A stretch of 14,019 bases of DNA from Candidatus Spechtiibacteriota bacterium. GTDB taxonomy: Bacteria; Patescibacteriota; Minisyncoccia; Spechtbacterales; HO2-43-30. Shown here piece by piece: positions 1 through 9,000 of this stretch (its first letter is position 1; every line of letters starts with the position of its first letter). Under the pieces are notes generated by a model that saw only the letters and a list, made by a program, of their open reading frames with translations, was not told where the DNA came from and ran no database searches. The DNA is taken from positions 1-14,019 of the forward strand of contig JACOUK010000091.1 of NCBI GenBank assembly GCA_016177905.1. Direction: 5' to 3'. Made by a program: the position numbers and the translations under genes.

Positions 1-3000
1 GGTATATGTCAGACGTTATGTAAGAATCAGCTACTTGCTTGCTTACACTCTTCACACCTCCCCATGCAAAGTGCTTGTACATCTTAAACACCGCAGGATT
101 AAAGACATGCCGCTTGTACCCAAAGGCATTGATGATATATACCTTGATGCCGTCTGGACCTCGAATGAGATCGCCTTCCTTGAGAGCGTTGCCGTTCAAG
201 TCAACTTTTGAGACAACCGCAGGAACTGTCGGCGCCGCGGTAGGAGCTGGCGTTAATGCGGGAGCTGGAGTTGATGTGGGAGTTGGCGTTGGAGAAGCAT
301 AAAGTGTAGCGCCTCCTCCACCGCTGCTTCCCCCTGATGTTCCACCTGCCGGAGTTACCACGCTTGCTCCACTTGAGAGGTACTGCCACTGATCTCCGTT
401 GCCTTTTTTGTCTACTGCCGTAATCGCGTAGTAGTAAAGCTTGTTTGCCCCTACGGAAGTGTCAGTAAAGGTTTTTGTCCCAGCCGCGATCTGCGAAGCG
501 TTGACTTGGGTAATGCCTGATACTGTTGCCGGATCCGCTGTCGCAGTAACGGTGTAACCTGTAAATGGCGTATCGGACCGATAGACATTATATTCAAGCA
601 TGCCCGATCCTCCAGACGGTTCAAGACACACAGCTCCGGATGAACAAGTTTCCGTAAGCGCGGTCCAATCAAGAGTCACGGAACTTACAGTCGAAGCGAC
701 AGTGGGCTTCGCGATCGAATTCCCGTTGTTTACATACGGCGCGGTCTCATCGGAAAGTCCTGGGTTTATCGTTCCGCGGATACTCATTGCCGTTGCCATG
801 GTTTTATACTGCACGTCGTAATCAAAGTAGTAATCCTTATTCGCGCTTACATTGGTCACAAAGGTAGAGAATGTTTCATAGTTAAACGTGGAACTTGCGG
901 CTGCGCCCTTCACCATTGCCCGGCTCACTGTCGGTTCTGCAACCCACTCCCCGCTTTCTCCGATATTCTCTTGCCAGTGACCGATATTCATGCCGTTGAA
1001 GAGCGTCGCAAGATTCGTTGATTTTATATCGGCATCGCTTACAATCAATGCGTCCACCTCGCTCTTTTTAAGTTCTATAACTGTTTCGACCGGCTTCTGC
1101 AGAGTGCTCGTTTTCCCAGCTTCAATTGAAACTGATTTCTCGGAGCCAACCACCTTATGTTCGGCGTTTTCACTGGTTGCCGAGACATTATCAAGCACCA
1201 CATTTTGGTTGTCTGTTCCCTGCAGGGAGCTTGCGTCAAACCCAAGAGTGACATTTGTGTTTCCGGAATCATTTATAGTAGAACCCTTTGACGGAGAAAC
1301 ACCCTGCGAACCCTCAAGTATGGAAGTGTAACCGGGCGTTACAGTGCTGAACGTAAGAGTCACCGACGCGCCAGATGCGACATCCATTTTATTCGTTTCA
1401 TATCCCGAATCTGAACTTGCAAAGAGATCCCACTTCGTGCTTGAGACGACATTAAGCGTGAATGCCCCATTTATTATTTGCGCGCCGCTCTCGCCCGTTC
1501 CTCCATGCTGTTTCGCGTACACATGTCCGTTCGTTACAAGAGTGGTGCCGTTTGTTTCGTACGCCGTGCCGGTGATAGAAGTTGTGAGCGCGGGAAGAGA
1601 GAATGAAAGCCCGGATGTTGTGGAAGAGATTGTCGTAGGATGCTTGTATGCTTCAAACCCCTTCTTTTCCGCCTTCAAGTTGTACGTGCCGGCAGTCACC
1701 ACAATGCTGAAGTTGCCGCTTGCGTCGGAAAATATTCCCTCCTCGATCCCCGCGGACTTGTTGTACGCGGCTACCCATGTGTTTACTCCCGAAGTTACCG
1801 ATCCTGAAATCGTAATTCGAGTATTCGGAAGAGTAAAGAGAAGATTGTTTGTGGCGTTCGCGGAAGATCCTACTGTAAATCTTCCATCCGCATTGAGCAC
1901 CGAACTATCGGGCGCAAGCTCTCCAAATTCGGGAATCGCAAGCGTTACCACGTATCCCTTTGAACTTGCCGGCGTTTGCAAAAGCTCTATGGTAGTGCTC
2001 GTTGCGTTTCTCTTGAATGCTTGCGCTTCAACGCCAGTGTCCGGATCATACACATTGATATAGAACTCAAGCTTTCCGGAACTGTTGTTGATAGCGCTTG
2101 GCACATTGTTGATCAGCACGCTCACCGGAATCGGTGATTTTGTCGCGAAATTCCGCACCACACTGCTCCCGCTCAAGTTAATACCCGTGGTAATCGTTGA
2201 GGTCGCGGTGGGATTTCCCTCGTACGCATCGAGCTTGCCGCCCTTTGGAACTTTCGCGAAAAGATTGTAATGGGTTGTGCCTGAAGTTGAGGCCGGAAGC
2301 GTAAGCGTGTAGTAGCCATCCGCGCCAGTGGCATTTGAAGCTCCTTCGCCGGTAAGCGCGTTCGTCGCGGTTGTTACTTGCTCCGCCCATACGACTGCGT
2401 CTTTAAGAGCGCCGGAAGAACATCCCGAACTCCCTACCACTTCGCATATATACCCGGAGATTGTGTAATAGGTGCCGGAAACCTTAAAGTTCTTTCCGCT
2501 CGCATCCGTGCCTGTCGTTACCGCCACGGAATAACTTGCCGCGGGCGTTGGCTCGTCAGTCTTAATCTTGCTATAGGTAGGATTCTTTGCGGTAAGCGCC
2601 CATGTTCCGGCAGGCAAGAAGAACGCGTACGCCCCAGTCTTTGAATCGGCATTCGATTCTCGCACTTCCCCGCTCGCAGAATTCTTCGCGTTCACAGCCG
2701 AACCTCCAAGCGGCGATCCCCCCGAATCCAACACGTAACCCTTGACAGACCCGGCACCCTTTACCAGCGTGAATGTTACTCCCGAAGCAGGCGATGTAAG
2801 GTTTTTCTCCGCGGCATGGCCGAGGCCAAGTTTCCCTGCTCCTACCTTGTATGTTCCAGCTGGAAGCCGCAAAGTAAACGCGCCGTTTGGATCGGTATTG
2901 ACAAAATCTCCAGCTCCAAACGTGCCGGAAGGATCGTGCGCCCACACATCAGCTCCGGGCAGACCTTTTCCAGAATCGTCATACACAAATCCGGTAATTT

Positions 3001-6000
3001 TATCGGTCGCGCTTACCGTGGTGAGCGCGAACGAAGCGCTCGCGGAACCTTGCACTGTCACAAACTGATCGGCCGGAGGCATAAATGGCATTTCAGGCAA
3101 CGGACCCGTGAACGAGAACATATTCCCAAAGTATGGATGCACACCCACATTCCATGTCCCATCCTTTACGAGCACACTCGCATTTGTCGTGCCGGTGCCG
3201 GAAAGACTTGTGGTAGCGTCTGTCCAACCATCCGGTCCCCAAGCGCTTATAGAAACTAGCTTATTTGCCAAACTCGCGGCATGAGTAATGGTTACGCTTA
3301 TTGTTGAAGAACCCTTTTTCACACTGATTGTCTTTGTCGCTGTGCTTGTCGCGTCAGTAAGCGCCGCAGTCGTATTGCCGCCAGCGAAGTATCCTTTGCC
3401 CTTTGCGGGATCTATCATAATGGAGTAATTCACGCCCGCAACCGAGGTCTGAAGGTTTCTGAATACGAACGTCCCGTTGTCAGCCGCGGTAACTATCCCT
3501 TCTCTGTGGCCTCCTTGAGAACTATCGAGCATTATTCTCGTTACTCCGGCAACATTCGTTGTGCCGTCTTCTTCCTTTACTTTTACCGTAATTCTTCCGT
3601 TGCCTCCCGCCTGTATCGGGAAAGGCATAGACTTTAAGTTGCTTTCAAGAGGTTTGCCCGTCGAATCCTTTGTGGATATTGTCACTTGAAAACCCCCCAT
3701 GCCGCCGACAGCCGTTGCTTTACTAAAGTCCATTGTCGCCGCAGTCGCGCTGTTCTTTATCCCGTCAAGATCAAAAGAGATAAAGTCTTTCGAGCCAGTG
3801 CTTGTCGCGCCTGAAATCGCGAGCTTTATTTTTACTTTCTGATCCATTGGCACCGCGGTAACACTTGCGATTGTGATCGTTCCCGGAGCTGGACCATTGA
3901 GATCCGCATTGGCGAATGACTGGTTTACCGGCACTGCGATGGCTCCGCTCACATCAAATCCCGCGGGATACTCAAGGATAACCTCGCCATTTGCATCAAT
4001 AGCTTGGCTTATAGGAACATCCACGAAATAACGGCTTACCACGTCCGCTGTCTGATCCATCGGCCAGACATTGATAGGCATAAACATCATCACGTTTGTA
4101 TTCATTGCGTTATCCATGCCGCACCCAAACTGGAATGCCTGCCCGCAATCAATAAGCCCCGGGCCTTGCATTCCATGCACAGTGCCGGTCTTGCTGTTTG
4201 CGGCAGAATCAATCACAACCCCATTGAGTCCTTTCACATTCTGGCTCGCGGTAATCTTGAATGTTGCGCCATCGGTCAAACCCAATCCGTCGATATTGAG
4301 ATCTTTGGAGAACGAGTTGTACATGAAGTGAGCTCCGGTCAGCGGTTTTACAGTGCCCGTTGGACTTTCAAGAGTCCAATTTTCAGAATCCGTAACTGTT
4401 GACTCTTTCATAAGCGCATTGAATCCAATACTCATATGGAAGTTATCCGTATCCGCCCAGCTGATCTGCGGGGCGTTATTTTCTGCGGATAATAGCGCTC
4501 GGGTCGTAAAGACAACGGAATAATCACTTCCCATCGCGTTCCCGGCAACATCTTTTATGAGCGATCCGACAAGTTTCAGACAATGCCCTTGATTCTGCGC
4601 GAGAACACTTCCAAGTTCGAAATGAAGAATCTTTCCCCATGGATCATAATCCGCTGTCCCTGTTACGGTATTGCCCGAGCAGGCGGTGCTTTGATAAAGC
4701 TTCACGCTATTTTCTGTCACGCTTGTGTAGTTCAGATCGTCGTTAAATCTTACGCTGACTTCTGGCAGCAGAGGAGACACCGCGGTTGTGCTTGAGTTCT
4801 CCGCTTCAAAGTTATTATTAAGCACTCCGGGAGCAGTCGTATCAGCGCTTGCGCCAGTCGTAAATGTGGAGCTGTATTCAGACATCAATGCCACGCCAAA
4901 GGTGCTCTTAATGCCGACAGTAATTCGAATGCGATATTGCGTGCTTGCGGAAAGATTGCTCGTCGGCACGAATCCAATGGCGTTCTTGCCTGAAAGATAT
5001 GAGCGAGTTCCGGCAACCGCGCTTGAATCACTTACTTTTTCCACGATAAATGTTGACGAAGTGATTGTTGAAGTGGAGAGCGGCTCCGAAAATTGCGCTC
5101 CGATAAGCTGGGTATTGAGCGGCGCATTTATTTGCCCTCCAAAAGGCACTGTTCCTTCCACCCATGGCGTGCCTCCGCCAAAGGCAAACGATCCGCCGGT
5201 AGTGCCGGTTGGCGGAGGAGTCCCAAACGTGCCGCCTCCAAAAGTTCCCGTCTGGGCGAAGTTTTCTGACATCAGGTTCGTTGGCTGGCTTCCACCCGGC
5301 AAAGAGGCGCTGGAACAATCAGCATTCACGCAAGCGACCACATACGCTCGATATTGAGTCCCTGAATTTAACGGAAAGAATGTGGAACCGCTTGGCGGCG
5401 GAACGCCGCTCGCGAGATACTCAAATCTTGAATCATCGTAGATTGCGTATGTGGTGCCGGTGCTTCCCACAAACGTCGTTGTTGTCGATGAAATCGCGCT
5501 TGAATTGAGCGAACGATGAGTGGCAGAATTGCTGTCGGAAGCATACTGGTTTGTTCCGCTTTGGATATTGAGCGGAATGCTGTCTGGCAAGAGATACACA
5601 TTATAGTGATCTATTGTTCCGGACGGAGCAATCCATGTAATCAAAATATCATTCTTATCAAGACCGGGACCTGTAAAGTCTTGATCAAGCAAGAGCACAG
5701 TGCTTGGCGCGCTTAATGTGATTGCCTGGAAGGACTTCGCCGCGTGATTTGACGGTATGGTGATTCCGGCAAGATCCTTGATGGCTGTCGTCGGCGTAAC
5801 CGTCGCGGTGTTGATATTGACCGCGCTTGTTGGGATACTTGCGATCACTGCTTTCAGTAAGTTGGGAGAAAGCCAAGAAAGCGTCGGCGTCGTCGTCGCC
5901 CCATAATCTCCGGCTGACGGCGCAAGACGAGTCCCAATATTGCTTCCCGCGAGCGTTGTCTGATCAATCGCTTCAGAGAATGTAAAGTACATTTCATCGC

Positions 6001-9000
6001 CCACCTCAAGCGTGCTTGTTGCTCCGGCAACATTTGCCTTTGCTTCCACCTTCGTCAGAGTTGGCGCTTGAATGTCAAGAATTCCCGGTTCGAAAATAGA
6101 TTTTCCTCCCGCAGTCGTAATGTACATCGGTTCCGCCCATATCTTATCCCCATTCTGAAGATTTGGAGAAGTTCCGAGAATTATCGTAATCGTGTCATTT
6201 GGTTTTGTGGTCTGGGTTCGCGAAACAAAAACCCCTGTTCCCCACGCAGCCGAGGGGTTTGTGCAAGGGTTCCCGGGTGAACAACGATCAACCCAAAAGG
6301 CATTCGCGATATTCGATCCAATGGTCGTTGTTGACATGAGCCCGCTCATTTCAGAATTAAAGACTATTGAAACCGTGTCTCCCGCGTCAAAGATGGTGCT
6401 TGAAGCTCCAAGAGTCAAATTGGAAACAATACTCGAAATTTTTGGAATAGAAGTATCAACAGTTCCGGAACCAGTGCCAAAATTACCAACTACATCCGTA
6501 ACTCCCGTTGGAGAAACCGTATCGCCATTCAAAAGCGTTGAACCGGAACCGAGCATGATTTCGACAACATTCGGCATTGCCTCAAAATTCGTAGTGCTTG
6601 AAGACCAGAAGAATACTTGGTTTCCGCTCCCCCAGGTATGACTGCCGGAAATTGGAAGCGCCGCGTCAAGCGAGGCCTGCGTTATCTTCGGAGGGCTTGT
6701 CGTAAAGTCAAAGAAACTCCCGGGGTCAATTGGCTCCGAGAATTCAATATGGATATTAGTCCCCGATCCTATAGTAAGAGAAGATCCTCCCATCATCCCA
6801 AATCCTCCCCCGCCGATGTTGAGCGAAGTGATAGTTGGCCCCGTCGTATCAGAAAGCACAGTGTTAAGAAGAGTCACGGTGTTGTTTGCCCCGGTAAAAG
6901 GACCGAAACTGTTTCCTCCAATAAGAGTGCTCGCGTTAATCGTATCTGCTCCAACGATTGCATCTGTCGTTGATGACATCCGAATAATAACGTTCTTTCC
7001 ATCTCGGGAAATAAAGTTGATGCGGCTTACAGCCAACCCGCCGCTCGACGCGTCGGTAAACGCAAAATCAGTTGCCGCAAGAGTCGCCGGAGTTGCTTTG
7101 TAGGTGTTTCCGATTGGCGTGCCGGTAAATTGAGTTTCTGCGGGATACGACAAAAAGTTCTGATTCACAATCGGCTCTGGAAAATTCAGAAACATCTTAA
7201 AGCGAGCTTTGCTCGCAAGAAGAGAAAGCCCCGCGCCTCCGGTCTTTGGATGGAAAGTAACAGTCCCGGTTACCGCGTTGCCGTTGCTGTCCACAACTGC
7301 GCTTGCGGGATCAATGACATCGCCATCTAGCAGGGTAAAACCTGTGTTTAAAGTGATTGTCACGCTCTTTTCATCCGCCGCCCAAGAAACCACCGGCGTG
7401 TTGCCGTAAAGATTCACCTTCCCCGTCACCGGCAATGTCGTGCTCGCGTTTGATGCAGTGACATTGCTCGTGATCATTTTTTTTGAAAATGTTATCTTTA
7501 CCTGGTCCCCCGAACCGAGACCAGCGCCGCCAAGATCAATATGCTCCACCGAAGAAACAGAGCCCGCGGCAGAAGAAATCACGCCAACATTTCCAAGCGC
7601 GTTTCCCGCCTTGTCATTAAGACCATTGTGACTATACGCATCCCACCATGGCGTAATAATATATCCTTCTCCAACATCTGCAAAACTGCCGAGCGTAATT
7701 TTTACAGTAGTATCATTGGTCCAACTCACGCTCGCGCCGTCTCCCCACCATCCCCATGAACAATTTGTGCGCGCGCTTTGGGGAGTAGTAACATTGCAAC
7801 TTGCGCCGTACAGCACATCCCAATCCCAAATACTTGACGCGCTAAACTTTTCCATAGCCTCCGAAAACGTCAACGTAAGCGTGTCTCCCTTGCTAAAACT
7901 GCTGGAGTTGTCCGCATCGGCATATACTGTTTGCGTAATTTTTGGAGCAGAACCGTCTATTGTGCAGGAAATAAGATTGAGAGTTCCGGTTACGCATGCG
8001 GTGGATGCGGCAAGGGTAGTCCCAAATACATCTTTGATTCCTGATGCTGTCGTTGTGGAAATTTCAAGAACATCACCGTTTTGAAGCGGAGTCGGATCTC
8101 CTTTCACTGTCACAAAAATCTCTCTCTTATCGAAGCTCAATCCCGTGCTCGCAATCGTCCCTGTCGCGTTCCCTCCACGCTTGAACGTAAATGCGGCCGG
8201 CGCGACTGTTGATGGATCCAAAGGCGCTCCCACGATTACCTGTATAGTATTCACATCAAGTCCTATGCCGGAAACAGAAGCAGTTTGCGCTGACTCTATA
8301 GTCATCTGCCAATCGCTTTTGTTCACACTTCCCGTTGTGCTTTTTGGAGCTCCTGCTGAATCCCATTGGCCATTTACGCGAATAGTGTCGGGGAAAGTGG
8401 TTAAAGCGGTTGAAGAAAAGTCAAACGCGGCAATGACTGCGCTCGACGCGGTAATTCGCACAACTTTATTGCTTGTCACCGTGGGCGAGGTGCAATCGCC
8501 GGTCTTGCAAAGCACCGCGGAGCTGATTGTCTCTGTGTCGGCAGCGGCGGTTTTTAAGGTGTAAAATGCTGTTTTTTCAGCAGAAACTTCCTCGAGGTCG
8601 TTTGAGAATACGACATCAACCACGGTCGCGCTTCGGCGAAAAGCGCCGATTATTTCAAGTCCGGTTGCTCCGCTCCCTGTTGGATAAGCAATGGGGCTCA
8701 AAGTTGTCGTTGCGACCTTATTGCCGAAAATATCCGTGAAAAAATTTGAACCTTCGCCCAAAACCACAGAGTTTACGCCAAGATTGGGGTCAATGTTCGC
8801 ATTTGGAATATCCACAAATATATGAGACAAGTCCCATTCATCTCTATGCCCAAATGCTTGCACCATGTTGTCGTTGAGATCTTGAGTGTATACCGTATCG
8901 CTCCCGTCATAGGGGTCGGTGGTTGCCGCAGTATTGAGCTTTATTCTTTGCGTAATATATGAACTCGTCGCAGTCGTAGGAAAAGCAATCGGTTCGTTGA

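Noticed and set aside
1344..2063. Plus-strand open frame of 239 codons
   Set aside because: It is antisense to the giant gene, has no recognisable domain, and its composition follows from the minus-strand codons. The same holds for the other plus-strand frames in 1-9574.
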